Shown here one piece after another: positions 7,915 to 17,261 of a DNA stretch of 64,000 bases. This DNA is from an uncultured Sulfurovum sp. (GTDB lineage: Bacteria > Campylobacterota > Campylobacteria > Campylobacterales > Sulfurovaceae). The notes under the pieces were generated by a model that saw nothing but the letters and a program-made list of their open reading frames with translations, did no database searches and had not been told where the DNA came from. The stretch lies in contig CACVAS010000128.1 of NCBI GenBank assembly GCA_902727855.1, positions 1 through 64,000 of the forward strand, written 5' to 3'. Within the stretch, counting starts at the first letter, position 1. Every line of letters starts with the position of its first letter. Made by a program: the position numbers and the translations under genes.

Positions 7915-8247
7915 TTATTTTTTAGGTTCAAGGTCTTTAGAGATGTTTTGAACAGATTTATCTATCTCGCCTACAAAACCCTCTATCGTTTTACCTAACT
8001 GCTCTATAAAGCTTTTAGTTTTTTCAAGATCAATATTGATGTTTTCCTTATCTATCTTGATACCCACATTGTCACCCATGTCTACTTTACCTTCTGAAAG
8101 GTCCTTTTTAATATTTTCAGTCGCACCTTCAAAAAGAGACTGCAGTGAAGAGAAAAAATCTTTTGTTTGGTTCATGTCTATGTTTATTTTACCATCAGCT
8201 ATATCTACACCTAGTTTTTTAAATAAATCGTTCTTCTCGTTTTCCAT
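7915..8247 (-). CDS. Small amphipathic protein with an internal repeat
   Basis: A 110-residue acidic, probably cytoplasmic protein that I do not recognise. It contains two copies of one unit: GKINIDMNQTKDFFSSLQS (about 19-37) and ENINIDLEKTKSFIEQLG (about 68-85), each a short strand with an amphipathic helix and then a charged helix. This suggests an old internal duplication and a coiled or apolipoprotein-like assembly. It precedes the DUF234-like gene by 26 bp on the same strand and has AAGGAGATAC before its ATG, so it is very likely a real gene. Confidence 0.75.
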   Translation of the reverse strand: MENEKNDLFKKLGVDIADGKINIDMNQTKDFFSSLQSLFEGATENIKKDLSEGKVDMGDNVGIKIDKENINIDLEKTKSFIEQLGKTIEGFVGEIDKSVQNISKDLEPKK

Positions 8248-8286
8248 TTGTATCTCCTTATGATATATGAAATTGATTATAGCATA

Positions 8287-9048
8287 TTATAAAAATGCCA
8301 ATAAAGACGCAGTCACAGCAACATTTAGTGACTCAACACCCCGTTGCATAGGAATAGATATACTTTCATTACACACAGCTTCTACACCTTTACTTACACC
8401 TTCACTCTCATTGCCAAGTACAAAAATAGTTTTATCATTATAGTTTTGGGCTTTATAGCTACTACTTGCATGAGAAGAGAGACTGTAGACATCAGCACCC
8501 TCTTTTTTAAAAGCGTATAATGTCTCTTTTAAGTTTGATGTCTTAATAATAGGCATCTTAAAAAGTGTCCCCACTGAAGCTTTAATCACCAGTGGACTTA
8601 TTTGCGCAGCACCTTTAGTCGGTAGTAATATGGCATCGACATGACCTGCGGCACATGAACGTATAATCATGCCTAAGTTTTGTGGGTTGGTTACACCGTC
8701 TAGTGCTATGATGCGGTAACTATTGTGTGTCACTTTAAAAGCCTCTTCGTCTCCAAAGTGTTCAAGCACAATGTCTAGTGCTACACCTTGGTCTTGTTTG
8801 GCATTTTTAGAGATACGTGAGAGTGACTGTTTGTCGTGGTATTTTACTTCTATGGCTCTGTGTTTTGCAATGCTTTTCATACGTTCAAGTACTTCTGCAT
8901 CTTTGTTAGATTTAGACAAATGAAGCTTGTGAATAGTCACTGCCTCATCTTCTAAGGCTTCAAGTACAGCATTACGACCATATATGGTTAGTACTTTATC
9001 ATAAAATGCTTTTTTATTCAGATACTCTTTTGAGTCCTCTTTATGCAC
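8287..9048 (-). CDS. rlmB: 23S rRNA 2'-O-methyltransferase RlmB / TrmH family
   Basis: A 253-residue SpoU/TrmH-class RNA 2'-O-ribose methyltransferase, most likely RlmB for the conserved G in 23S rRNA. The N-terminal substrate-binding domain (YGRNAVLEAL) is followed by the knotted SPOUT domain with its three motifs: LDGVTNPQNLGMIIRS, FVLGNESEGVS and ISIPMQRGVESLNVAVTASLL. The start is a GTG immediately after the fabI stop codon, with no strong ribosome site, so translation may be coupled to fabI. Exact rRNA position is inferred from the family. Confidence 0.88.
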   Translation of the reverse strand: MHKEDSKEYLNKKAFYDKVLTIYGRNAVLEALEDEAVTIHKLHLSKSNKDAEVLERMKSIAKHRAIEVKYHDKQSLSRISKNAKQDQGVALDIVLEHFGDEEAFKVTHNSYRIIALDGVTNPQNLGMIIRSCAAGHVDAILLPTKGAAQISPLVIKASVGTLFKMPIIKTSNLKETLYAFKKEGADVYSLSSHASSSYKAQNYNDKTIFVLGNESEGVSKGVEAVCNESISIPMQRGVESLNVAVTASLLAFL

Positions 9049-9873
9049 TTACTGTTCGCCATTCCATGCAATCTTAGGCTTACCATTGTCATCAAACTCA
9101 ACTGCAGGCATACCCATAATGTTGTATCCTGCATCTACATAATGCACTTCGCCTGTGACACCTGAACTAAGGTCAGAAAGAAGATACATACCAGAGTTTC
9201 CAACTTGAGAGATAGTCACATTTTCTTTCATTGGTGAGTGTGCTTTGTTCCACTTAAGCATAAATGAAAAGTCACCAATACCTGCCGCTGCAAGTGTCTT
9301 AATAGGTCCAGCAGAGATAGCATTAACTCTAATACCATCTTTTCCAAGGTCTTCTGCAAGGTACTTTGTTGTCATCTCTAACGCTGCTTTTGCTACACCC
9401 ATAAGGTTATAGTTGGGAATGTATTTTACACCACCATAGTAAGAGAGTGTAAGCACAGAAGAAGTGTCAGAAAGAATTGGTTTAAGCTCTCTAACTACTT
9501 CTATAAGAGAGTACACAGAGATATCCATAGCCACATCAAACGCTTCTTTACTGATGTCATAAAAACGACCGCTAAGCCCCTCTTTGGGTGCAAATGCAAT
9601 AGAGTGTACAATGAAGTCTATGTGTCCCATGTCTTTTTCAAGTGACTCTTTTAGTGCTTTAATCTCTTCTGGTTTACTCACATCACATGGGTAAAGTTTT
9701 GCACCACATCCTAAATCTTCAGCAATAGGTGCTAGTTTATGTTCAAATCTTTCGTTTAAGAAAGTGATAGCCATCTGGGCACCCTGCTCTTGACACGCTT
9801 TGGCTATACCATACGCGATAGACTTTTTATTGGCGATACCTAATATAACACCTTTTTTACCCTTCATTACCAT
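9049..9873 (-). CDS. fabI: Enoyl-ACP reductase FabI
   Basis: NADH-dependent enoyl-[acyl-carrier-protein] reductase, the last step of each fatty-acid elongation cycle. This is a short-chain dehydrogenase fold: an N-terminal Rossmann segment (GVILGIANKKSIAYGIAKA), SIAFAPKEGL, the Y-x6-K catalytic pair in YNLMGVAKAALE, and RVNAISAGPIKTLAAAGI near the substrate loop. About 274 residues, normal for Campylobacterota FabI. I start it at the ATG at 9873, preceded by TTAGGATT; the upstream frame lacks a ribosome site. It is first of a two-gene unit with rlmB and is the classic triclosan target. Confidence 0.96.
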   Translation of the reverse strand: MVMKGKKGVILGIANKKSIAYGIAKACQEQGAQMAITFLNERFEHKLAPIAEDLGCGAKLYPCDVSKPEEIKALKESLEKDMGHIDFIVHSIAFAPKEGLSGRFYDISKEAFDVAMDISVYSLIEVVRELKPILSDTSSVLTLSYYGGVKYIPNYNLMGVAKAALEMTTKYLAEDLGKDGIRVNAISAGPIKTLAAAGIGDFSFMLKWNKAHSPMKENVTISQVGNSGMYLLSDLSSGVTGEVHYVDAGYNIMGMPAVEFDDNGKPKIAWNGEQ

Positions 9874-9891
9874 AATAAATCCTAAAATTAA

Positions 9892-9897
9892 ATTATA
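9892..9897 (-). promoter_or_regulatory. Likely -10 box for fabI-rlmB
   Basis: On the minus strand TATAAT lies 19 bp before the chosen fabI ATG, in the divergent gap to the asparaginase-like gene. The 5' leader would be very short. Confidence 0.4.
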
Positions 9898-9947
9898 GTA
9901 TTTTATCATCATTGAGGTAAAATAAAAGAAAATAGGTATAAAGTTTT

Positions 9948-10445
9948 ATGAAAGAGATATTAATCATTAGCACAGGTGGCACATTTAATAAAGTATATGA
10001 CCCTCTTACAGGTACACTCGAAATAGACAAAGAGTCTAAAGCTGTTGAACAGATAGCATCAAAATGGCTTTGTAAACTACATTTACTAAATATTATTGGG
10101 AAAGACAGTCTTGACATAAATACATCTGACAGACAAGCGTTAGTAGAAAACATTAGAAAAAGTACCTATCAATACATTATAGTTATCCATGGCACAGATA
10201 CCATGGATATCACCGCATCTTACCTAGACAAGGCCAAACTAGATAAATCAATCATACTAACAGGTGCTATGGTACCTTACAGCATAGACCCCACAGAAGC
10301 AACAGCTAACCTAGCTTCTGCTTACGGATATACACACCTATTGAAAAATTCTGGTATTTATATTGCGATGAATGGTGTTATAGATAACTATTTATCTATT
10401 AAAAAAAATCGTATTGAAGGTAAATTTGACCTTCAATACGTATAG
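9948..10445 (+). CDS. Single-domain asparaginase-like protein
   Basis: A 165-residue protein equal to only the N-terminal catalytic domain of L-asparaginase (about 330 residues in full enzymes). Both catalytic Thr motifs are present: ISTGGTFNK near the start and IHGTDTMDITA near residue 85, followed by the Lys-containing region LTGAMVPYS. It lacks the C-terminal domain that completes the active-site dimer, so activity on asparagine is uncertain; Campylobacterota commonly carry such short versions. The last dozen codons are embedded in a perfect hairpin that serves as terminator for the opposite gene. It is divergent from fabI. Confidence 0.8.
   Translation: MKEILIISTGGTFNKVYDPLTGTLEIDKESKAVEQIASKWLCKLHLLNIIGKDSLDINTSDRQALVENIRKSTYQYIIVIHGTDTMDITASYLDKAKLDKSIILTGAMVPYSIDPTEATANLASAYGYTHLLKNSGIYIAMNGVIDNYLSIKKNRIEGKFDLQYV
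10402..10440 (-). terminator. Rho-independent terminator of the giant repeat gene, inside an opposing ORF
   Basis: CGTATTGAAGGT (10410-10421) and ACCTTCAATACG (10429-10440) pair perfectly over 12 bp around a 7-base loop. Read on the minus strand the stem is followed by ATTTTTTTT, a strong U-tract. It therefore ends transcripts of the gene at 10467-14819, while on the plus strand it encodes the end of the asparaginase-like protein. Confidence 0.85.
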
Positions 10446-10466
10446 TAATAATCATTTAATTGTCAA

Positions 10467-13400
10467 TTATAGTTTTTTTTGCATAGTATCTCTATCACTG
10501 TTGTTATCAATATTACTATCACCACCTGTACCTGATTTAATGGTAGTCTCCAATATAAACTTACCTACTTCTCCCTCTTCAACACTAAAGGTTCCGGTAA
10601 TAGCAAACCTTGTTCTATTTGTTGACATTTCTGTTCCTAAATATGTCATCACATAATCGAAGTCATCACTATCATCGAAGCTCCACAAATTATTTTCTAC
10701 ATCATCACCTTTAAAGAGTGTCATTGTCGAATCATAACTTAAAGTAATCGCCTCATTTTTAGGTATTCTAATAATCAATGGTTTATTCTCATCATAAGTA
10801 CTTTCTGCATTAAGATTACGTACAAGTGTGTCAAATGAGAAGTCATGAGTACCCTCACCATAGACTATCCCTCCATATACTGTAAGTATTGGTTTAAAGT
10901 CCGGATCTGCTTGTACTGTTACAGTTACATTTGCATCATCACAGTTTGTTGGATTTATATTCTCACAAAGTGTATATAACTCAGTATACGTGCCTGCTGG
11001 AGTACTTTCAGGTACTATGACTGAACCTGTTGTTACATCTATGATCATCGGTGTATTATTAGTTACATTTGTAATATTAACATCGGTTCCTAGTCTTACT
11101 GAATTACTATAAAGTGTATCATTTGTTATAATATTTGGTATGACTACGCCTCCTGTACTTTCTATGCTTCCAATATCATCTATGGCATCAATGACACCTG
11201 GAATGATAATAAATGTTGCATTAGCTTCATCACAATTAGTTGGGTTCAATATTTCACATATTTGATATTCTACATAATAACTACCTGCAGGTGTAGTTCT
11301 TTGAATGGTAAGCATTCCATTTGTATTATCTAATGCAGGTTCTGTGGTTAAATTTGTATCTCCTGTCAAGGTAAGATTAATATCGTCTAAATCAGACAGT
11401 AAAAATTCATTCTTAAATATATCATTAGCAGTGACTAATCCTACATAAGTATAATCACCAAATAAATGTGGGATTGTATTCACCTCCGGATAATGATCAT
11501 CTACAGCGTCAATTTGTGGAGCCTCTAATGTAACGGTTACCATCGCATCATCACAGTTACCTGGGTCAGTCATTTCACATAATGTATATGTTTCAGTGTA
11601 AACACCTATTGATAACCCTGTAGGTATAAATGCTTGTCCTGTTTCTGGGTCAATTATCATTGGGGTATTTTGTGTCACATTTGTAATATTAACATCAGTA
11701 CCTAACGTCACTGGGTTTCCGTCTAGCGTATCATTACTTGTTACATCTACAACAACCGTACCCCCTGTACCTGATATAGAAATATTAACATCATCGACTG
11801 CATCAATGATATTTGCATTTATAATAAATGTTGCATTGGCTTCATCACAATTAGTTGGGTTCAATATTTCACATATTCTGTATTCTACATAATACTCACC
11901 AGCTGGTGTGGATGTCAGTATTGAAAGCATTACATCATTACTATGGTCACCTAAAGCTGGGGTACTAGATAAATTTGTATTTCCTGTAAGCGTGATATTT
12001 AAATCGTCAGGATTTACTGCATCCCCATTTAGCGTATCATTATGAACAACATTTACTATGTAACTATATGGACTAAACAAATTTGGTGTTAACGTTAATG
12101 GACTTAGCTTAATATCATCTACTGCATCAATTGTATTTGGCTGAACTGTTACGGTTACATTTGCATCATCACAATTACTAGGGTTAATATTCTCACAAAT
12201 AGTGTAGGTTTCAGTATAAGTTCCTGAAGGCAAAGGTCCTGGCATCAATGCCATACCTGTTGTTGGATCAATAGTTAAATAAAGTGTGTTGTTTGTTACA
12301 TTAGTAATATTCACATCTGTTCCTAGAGTCACTGCTACTCCACCTAGTGTATCATTATCTATTACATTTTCAATCACGGCACCACCAGTTGATAGTACGC
12401 TTGTGTTTTCATCATTCACTGCATCTATTGTACGTGCTTGAATAGTAAATGTTGCATTGGCTTCATCACAATTAGTTGGGTTCAATATTTCACATATTCT
12501 GTACTCTACATAATACTCACCAGCTGGTGTGGATGTCAGTATTGAAAGCATTACATCATTACTATGGTCACCTAAAGCTGGGGTACTAGATAAATTTGTA
12601 TTTCCTGTAAGCGTGATATTTAAATCGTCAGGATTTACTGCATCCCCATTTAGCGTATCATTATGAACAACATTTACTATGTAACTATATGGACTAAACA
12701 AATTTGGTGTTAACGTTAATGGACTTAGCTTAATATCATCTACTGCATCAATTGTATTTGGCTGAACTGTTACGGTTACATTTGCATCATCACAATTACT
12801 AGGGTTAATATTCTCACAAATAGTGTAGGTTTCAGTATAAGTTCCTGAAGGCAAAGGTCCTGGCATCAATGCCATACCTGTTGTTGGATCAATAGTTAAA
12901 TAAAGTGTGTTGTTTGTTACATTAGTAATATTCACATCTGTTCCTAGAGTCACTGCTACTCCACCTAGTGTATCATTATCTATTACATTTTCAATCACGG
13001 CACCACCAGTTGATAATACGCTTGTGTTTTCATCATTCACTGCATCTATTGTACGTGCTTGAATAGTAAATGTTGCATTGGCTTCATCACAATTAGTTGG
13101 GTTCAATATTTCACATATTTGATATTCTACATAATAACTACCAGCAGGTGTAGATGTTTGAATTAAAAGCATCCCATTACTATCATCTAATGCAGCCAAT
13201 GTGGTTAAATTTGTATCTCCTGTCAAGGTAAGATTAATATCATCTAAATTAGTGATTAAATCAACATTCTTAAATGTGTCATTTGTGCTAATATTACCTA
13301 TATAACTATAAGTACTAAACATATTTGGAGTGAGGGTTTGAGCTGGATATTCATCATCTACAGCGTCAATTTGTGGAGCCTCTAATGTAACGGTTACCAT

Positions 13401-14819
13401 CGCATCATCACAATTATTTGGGTCAGTCACTTCACATAATGTATATGTTTCAGTGTAGACACCTATTGGCAATCCTCCAGGTATAAATGCTTGTCCTGTT
13501 TCTGGGTCAATTATCATTGGGGTATTTTGTGTCACATTTGTAATATTAACATCAGTACCTAACGTCACTGGGTTTCCGTCTAGCGTATCATTACTTGTTA
13601 CATCTACAACAACCGTACCCCCTGTACCTGATATAGAAATATTAACATCATCTACTGCATCAATAATATCAACTACAGATGTCATATTGATAGTCACCGT
13701 CGCGGTATCTTCATCTCCATCTGTATCTGTTATTTTATACCTAAAACTATCTGTACCATAATAATTACTATGCGGTACATACGTAACAATTGCTGTGAGT
13801 CCTGGAGCTGAGAGTGAGATATTCGTAATGTTACCATGTGTAGGTTGTGTCAAAAGAACAAAATTATTCTCCCCATCTCCTCCAAAATCATCATTATTAA
13901 GTACACTGATATTGATACTTGTATCTTCATCAATCGTTACTGTATCATCTACTGCTGTAGGAAAATCATCAACTGGTATGATAGTAATATTGACTTTTGC
14001 TGTTGCCGTTTCTCCATTTGTATCATTGACCACATAGGTCAGTTGTGGTACAACGCCATTATAATCTGCAGTAGGTACAAATGTTACATTCCCATCACTC
14101 TCAACAGTAATTACCCCTGCTACAGAAACATGAGGAGAAGGCAATACAGATACATTTGTTGCTACTCCCACTGGTATAGATGCTGTAGAACCTGATGGAT
14201 CGACATACGTTATACTCTCTACTACTAACGTATCACCATCTATATCATTATCATTAGTTAAAATATTAAAGTTGACTGTTGTATCTTCTGGTGTACTCTC
14301 TGTGTCATCTACTGCAACTGGTGCATGATTAGACTCTATTATCTGATAACAAAAACCATGTAATGTTACCGAATTATAGCCATCATCTGAACTGCCCGTT
14401 GTATCATTATCTGCGGCATAGTGTCTAAATGTTAAAGTAGCATTTACCCCACTTGTATTTTTTAATGTTCCTAAATCTGTATACACATCTCCTGGGTTAT
14501 TGTTGTCAATATCTGTTGTGTACCCTGACTCGTCTACATTTCCAACAACAGCTTTAAACTGTTCAAAGGGTTGAGAGGTTGAAGAATCATCCGATGTCCA
14601 TACATCTTCTATGGTTACTTCATAATTAGGCTGTATGGTGATACCTGTATCTATTACCAAGTTACTTGCACTCTGTTCACCTGAAGTCCATACTTCTAAA
14701 CTTTCATAGCTAAACCCAGCGGAACATGTAGGTTGTGTTGCATACATTGCATTTGTTGTAAACAACAAAGCAAAAATATTAGAAATAACACCTATCTTAA
14801 ATAATTGTATTGTTTTCAT
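10467..14819 (-). CDS. Giant secreted Ig-like repeat protein with shared C-terminal domain
   Basis: A 1450-residue exported protein. A signal peptide (to about residue 28, ending NAMYAT) precedes a beta-rich domain (about 28-153). Bacterial Ig/cadherin-like units follow (VDDTESTPEDTTVNFN, YGTDSFRYKITDTDGDEDTA), then about ten units starting IDAVDD or IDAVND. Each of these carries a conserved Cys pair (CE...P.NCD), probably a disulphide. Two units of 207 residues are nearly identical in DNA. The last 145 residues form a distinct domain (YGEGTHDFSFDTLVR ... [12 protein letters not shown] ... DRDTMQKKL) shared with the DUF285 protein at 56016-58550. An adhesin or surface-layer role is inferred. 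AAGGAG supports the ATG. Confidence 0.85.
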   Translation of the reverse strand: MKTIQLFKIGVISNIFALLFTTNAMYATQPTCSAGFSYESLEVWTSGEQSASNLVIDTGITIQPNYEVTIEDVWTSDDSSTSQPFEQFKAVVGNVDESGYTTDIDNNNPGDVYTDLGTLKNTSGVNATLTFRHYAADNDTTGSSDDGYNSVTLHGFCYQIIESNHAPVAVDDTESTPEDTTVNFNILTNDNDIDGDTLVVESITYVDPSGSTASIPVGVATNVSVLPSPHVSVAGVITVESDGNVTFVPTADYNGVVPQLTYVVNDTNGETATAKVNITIIPVDDFPTAVDDTVTIDEDTSINISVLNNDDFGGDGENNFVLLTQPTHGNITNISLSAPGLTAIVTYVPHSNYYGTDSFRYKITDTDGDEDTATVTINMTSVVDIIDAVDDVNISISGTGGTVVVDVTSNDTLDGNPVTLGTDVNITNVTQNTPMIIDPETGQAFIPGGLPIGVYTETYTLCEVTDPNNCDDAMVTVTLEAPQIDAVDDEYPAQTLTPNMFSTYSYIGNISTNDTFKNVDLITNLDDINLTLTGDTNLTTLAALDDSNGMLLIQTSTPAGSYYVEYQICEILNPTNCDEANATFTIQARTIDAVNDENTSVLSTGGAVIENVIDNDTLGGVAVTLGTDVNITNVTNNTLYLTIDPTTGMALMPGPLPSGTYTETYTICENINPSNCDDANVTVTVQPNTIDAVDDIKLSPLTLTPNLFSPYSYIVNVVHNDTLNGDAVNPDDLNITLTGNTNLSSTPALGDHSNDVMLSILTSTPAGEYYVEYRICEILNPTNCDEANATFTIQARTIDAVNDENTSVLSTGGAVIENVIDNDTLGGVAVTLGTDVNITNVTNNTLYLTIDPTTGMALMPGPLPSGTYTETYTICENINPSNCDDANVTVTVQPNTIDAVDDIKLSPLTLTPNLFSPYSYIVNVVHNDTLNGDAVNPDDLNITLTGNTNLSSTPALGDHSNDVMLSILTSTPAGEYYVEYRICEILNPTNCDEANATFIINANIIDAVDDVNISISGTGGTVVVDVTSNDTLDGNPVTLGTDVNITNVTQNTPMIIDPETGQAFIPTGLSIGVYTETYTLCEMTDPGNCDDAMVTVTLEAPQIDAVDDHYPEVNTIPHLFGDYTYVGLVTANDIFKNEFLLSDLDDINLTLTGDTNLTTEPALDNTNGMLTIQRTTPAGSYYVEYQICEILNPTNCDEANATFIIIPGVIDAIDDIGSIESTGGVVIPNIITNDTLYSNSVRLGTDVNITNVTNNTPMIIDVTTGSVIVPESTPAGTYTELYTLCENINPTNCDDANVTVTVQADPDFKPILTVYGGIVYGEGTHDFSFDTLVRNLNAESTYDENKPLIIRIPKNEAITLSYDSTMTLFKGDDVENNLWSFDDSDDFDYVMTYLGTEMSTNRTRFAITGTFSVEEGEVGKFILETTIKSGTGGDSNIDNNSDRDTMQKKL
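11821..13062 (-). repeat. Two tandem 621-bp near-identical units in the giant gene
   Basis: 11821-12441 and 12442-13062 differ at only a few bases by eye (for example near 11824, 11882 and 12395). The match continues for tens of bases into a partial third copy. The unit equals 207 codons, two Ig-like domains, so copy number can change in frame. A second related pair (around 11521-11815 and 13378-13670) is 1857 bp apart. Confidence 0.85.
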
Positions 14820-14896
14820 ATATATAACTCCTTTTATAAATTACTTGTATTTAATTATTATACAATATTATATTTTATTCATTCACTGGATAATAC

Positions 14897-16039
14897 TTAA
14901 ACCGTCCTAAGCCACATACCTAGTTCAACATTTTCAAAATAATACACTCTATTTTCCTCATATATCGCACCAATATCTAACAGTTTTTTAATGGCTCCTT
15001 GCAAAGAACCTTTTTTCACACCATACGCTTCTAGGTTCTTTGCTGCGTAAATATCTACGCCTTTATGCCTTGCAATAATTTTTAATGCATTTTGCTGAAC
15101 AATAGTAAAGGTATTAAAATACGTAGGTAAACTAAATGCATTGGCTACTATTTTGTCTATGTATGTTTGTACGGTTTTTTTATCTATCATACTTAAAGGC
15201 TTTTCATCTTCAAATATCATATACGATATAAGCTGTATGAACCTTGTTTCTCCATGTGACTCACTATAAAGGTAAGAAAAGGCATCTTCATTAATGAAAA
15301 TATCTTTTTTCTTTAAATTGCCCAGTACCCATGCATAAAATACTTTTTCATCTATAGGCCCTAAATGATGCTCAATGCCCAGTTTATAGAAAGGTCTATC
15401 TGGAGAGTTAAACATGGAAAGAAGCCAATTCCGTCTGGACCCTGTAAAAATAAACGCACAATTTTTTCTTTTACTAATGACTGTACGTAGTACTTCTTCT
15501 ATCTTATCATTGTCGGGTAATGATACGATTTTTTGAAATTCATCTATGGCTATCACCGCGTGTAAGTTTTTACTCTCTAAGTACTTGAAGTAACCCTCTA
15601 GTAAATCTCCTATCGCTTCATCATATACTTTTGCCATAGGTTCTATTTCAAGAGAGGGTGAAGGGTTAAGTACCAAACTTATTTTAGCACCTCCGAAATA
15701 CGACTGAAGTGTTGCAGCCATGGCTTGCAATTTGTCTAAGCTACTTTCATTTGCTTTAATACTTTCTGCAATCCCCTCTTTTAACTTTTCATAAAGTTCT
15801 TTAATATTAGACACAGAATAGATATCTATATGGGCTTTAAGTATTTTCCTATCAAGATGATTTTGAAAAATCTCTTTAACTAACGATGATTTTCCCAATC
15901 TTCTTTTAGCAAACATAATGACATTGGTACCATTATAGATATAACCTACTAAACGTTTAATATCTTTTTTTCTACCACAAAAATGTGTGCCAGATACCTC
16001 TGTATCAAATCTAAATGGATTTTTAATATATTTAGCCAT
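14897..16039 (-). CDS. Archaeal-type P-loop ATPase
   Basis: A 380-residue ATP-binding protein of the archaeal ATPase/STAND-like group. The N-terminal FCGRKKDIKRL box is followed by the Walker A AKRRLGKSSLVKE, a Walker B with DE (HAVIAIDEFQ) and a sensor strand CAFIFTGSRR. The C-terminal 90 residues (FTIVQQNALKIIA...LDIGAIYEENRVYYF) form a winged helix. In many members the winged helix is followed by a DUF234 nuclease-like domain; that part is absent here, while a DUF234-like gene stands alone 7 kb away. Its role is unclear: such ATPases are found both as orphan genes and in mobile or stress contexts. Confidence 0.85.
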   Translation of the reverse strand: MAKYIKNPFRFDTEVSGTHFCGRKKDIKRLVGYIYNGTNVIMFAKRRLGKSSLVKEIFQNHLDRKILKAHIDIYSVSNIKELYEKLKEGIAESIKANESSLDKLQAMAATLQSYFGGAKISLVLNPSPSLEIEPMAKVYDEAIGDLLEGYFKYLESKNLHAVIAIDEFQKIVSLPDNDKIEEVLRTVISKRKNCAFIFTGSRRNWLLSMFNSPDRPFYKLGIEHHLGPIDEKVFYAWVLGNLKKKDIFINEDAFSYLYSESHGETRFIQLISYMIFEDEKPLSMIDKKTVQTYIDKIVANAFSLPTYFNTFTIVQQNALKIIARHKGVDIYAAKNLEAYGVKKGSLQGAIKKLLDIGAIYEENRVYYFENVELGMWLRTV

Positions 16040-16127
16040 GATATTCCTTAGTATTTTTATTTAATACCAAATTATATCATAGAAATATTATATTTATAAA
16101 GTACTTTTAAGTATTTTTTTTAGATAC

Positions 16128-17162
16128 TCATTGATGGTTATCCACTGTAGGAGGCACAACATTACCACTAGCTTGCATACTTAATGCGTCTGGGTATCTT
16201 TTGTAGTGTGACCGTACTGCACTGGCTAACTTTTTCTTAGTTTCAACTTCTACAGGTGTAGGCATTTGATTTGGTAGCGCATCAAGTAAAGCTAAAACCA
16301 ATACATCTTGTGGCTTTATCATCTTTTCTACCCATGAGGCTAAAAGCTCTCGGTTCACATGAGAAGGAATGGACCCCATGATACCTATATCATTTTGATC
16401 ATGTACCAATAGCCCTGAGGTTGTACCACGATCAAGTGTAAGTACTTGAAAAAGATACAGTGTATGGTAGTCCAGTTGTAATGCCTTATGCTCATCTAAA
16501 TAACTACTATAGTGCTCAAGTGCTTGACGCGTAATGCTAATATAGACATCTATAATAGCCTTTCCCATTTTATAGGCAAAGTCTCTATCTACTTCAAAAT
16601 CACCTGTATGAAAATCTTCTAAATAAAAATGGCTTACCCCACGTGTGCGACCCAGTACCGGTATGTTAAAATATCTATTACCTTGTGCTCTACCTTCATC
16701 TCCATATGCTCCAGCTGCATCATGTAATGCCAAGTCAAATTCTTTCTTAAATAGATCATTTTTTATACTAGGATTTAAATCACCCATGATACGCCAATAA
16801 CCTTTACCTTCACGCATTTGTGTCCATGAAATATGCATATGCATAGAAGGTACATGAGGATTGTTAGGATGGATAATGGTTGAAATAGCAGTCGCAGAGG
16901 AGAGTTTTTTTGTCTCATCATCGTCATAGTGTACTTGTGAAACATTCACTGAAGCTCTATTGAAAATAGTCTCATCTCTGGCTTCATAGCGTACACCTCC
17001 ACCATGTACACCTCCATCACGTCCCCATTCAACAGCTTCAAACACTTGGCTATTACCTAGTGTAGCACTTATGTCATTTAACTTTTCTACAAAATACGTT
17101 TGTAACTCGTCAACCAGTGTTTGTGCTATTTTTGCTTCTGGAGATTTTGCTTCTACTCTCAT
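16128..17162 (-). CDS. hemF: Coproporphyrinogen III oxidase, oxygen-dependent (HemF type)
   Basis: A 344-residue CPO-family enzyme that converts coproporphyrinogen III to protoporphyrinogen IX using O2 in haem synthesis. Family blocks are visible: EWGRDGGVHGGGVRYE, RASVNVSQVHYD, the His-rich IIHPNNPHVPSMHMHISW, YLEDFHTGDF, and LDRGTTSGLLVHDQNDIGIMGSIP. It is rather divergent from E. coli HemF and about 45 residues longer, partly from a C-terminal extension. An oxygen-dependent step fits a microaerophile; an oxygen-independent HemN may exist elsewhere in the genome. It is divergent from the lipoprotein gene at 17262. Confidence 0.82.
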   Translation of the reverse strand: MRVEAKSPEAKIAQTLVDELQTYFVEKLNDISATLGNSQVFEAVEWGRDGGVHGGGVRYEARDETIFNRASVNVSQVHYDDDETKKLSSATAISTIIHPNNPHVPSMHMHISWTQMREGKGYWRIMGDLNPSIKNDLFKKEFDLALHDAAGAYGDEGRAQGNRYFNIPVLGRTRGVSHFYLEDFHTGDFEVDRDFAYKMGKAIIDVYISITRQALEHYSSYLDEHKALQLDYHTLYLFQVLTLDRGTTSGLLVHDQNDIGIMGSIPSHVNRELLASWVEKMIKPQDVLVLALLDALPNQMPTPVEVETKKKLASAVRSHYKRYPDALSMQASGNVVPPTVDNHQ

Positions 17163-17261
17163 ACTTCCACCTATACTAATTATTTAAAAAATTATAGCAT
17201 ACTCATACTAATATTATTTTCTTTTTGTTACAATCTCTGAGCACTATACTCAAGGATTGAA

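Noticed and set aside
9893-10153. 86-codon minus-strand frame opposite the asparaginase-like gene
   Set aside because: Covers the catalytic part of a real gene on the other strand and overlaps the fabI promoter.
10467-14819. Repeats considered as CRISPR array
   Set aside because: Units are 300-621 bp, in frame, and encode Ig-like domains; no short repeat/spacer pattern and no cas genes.
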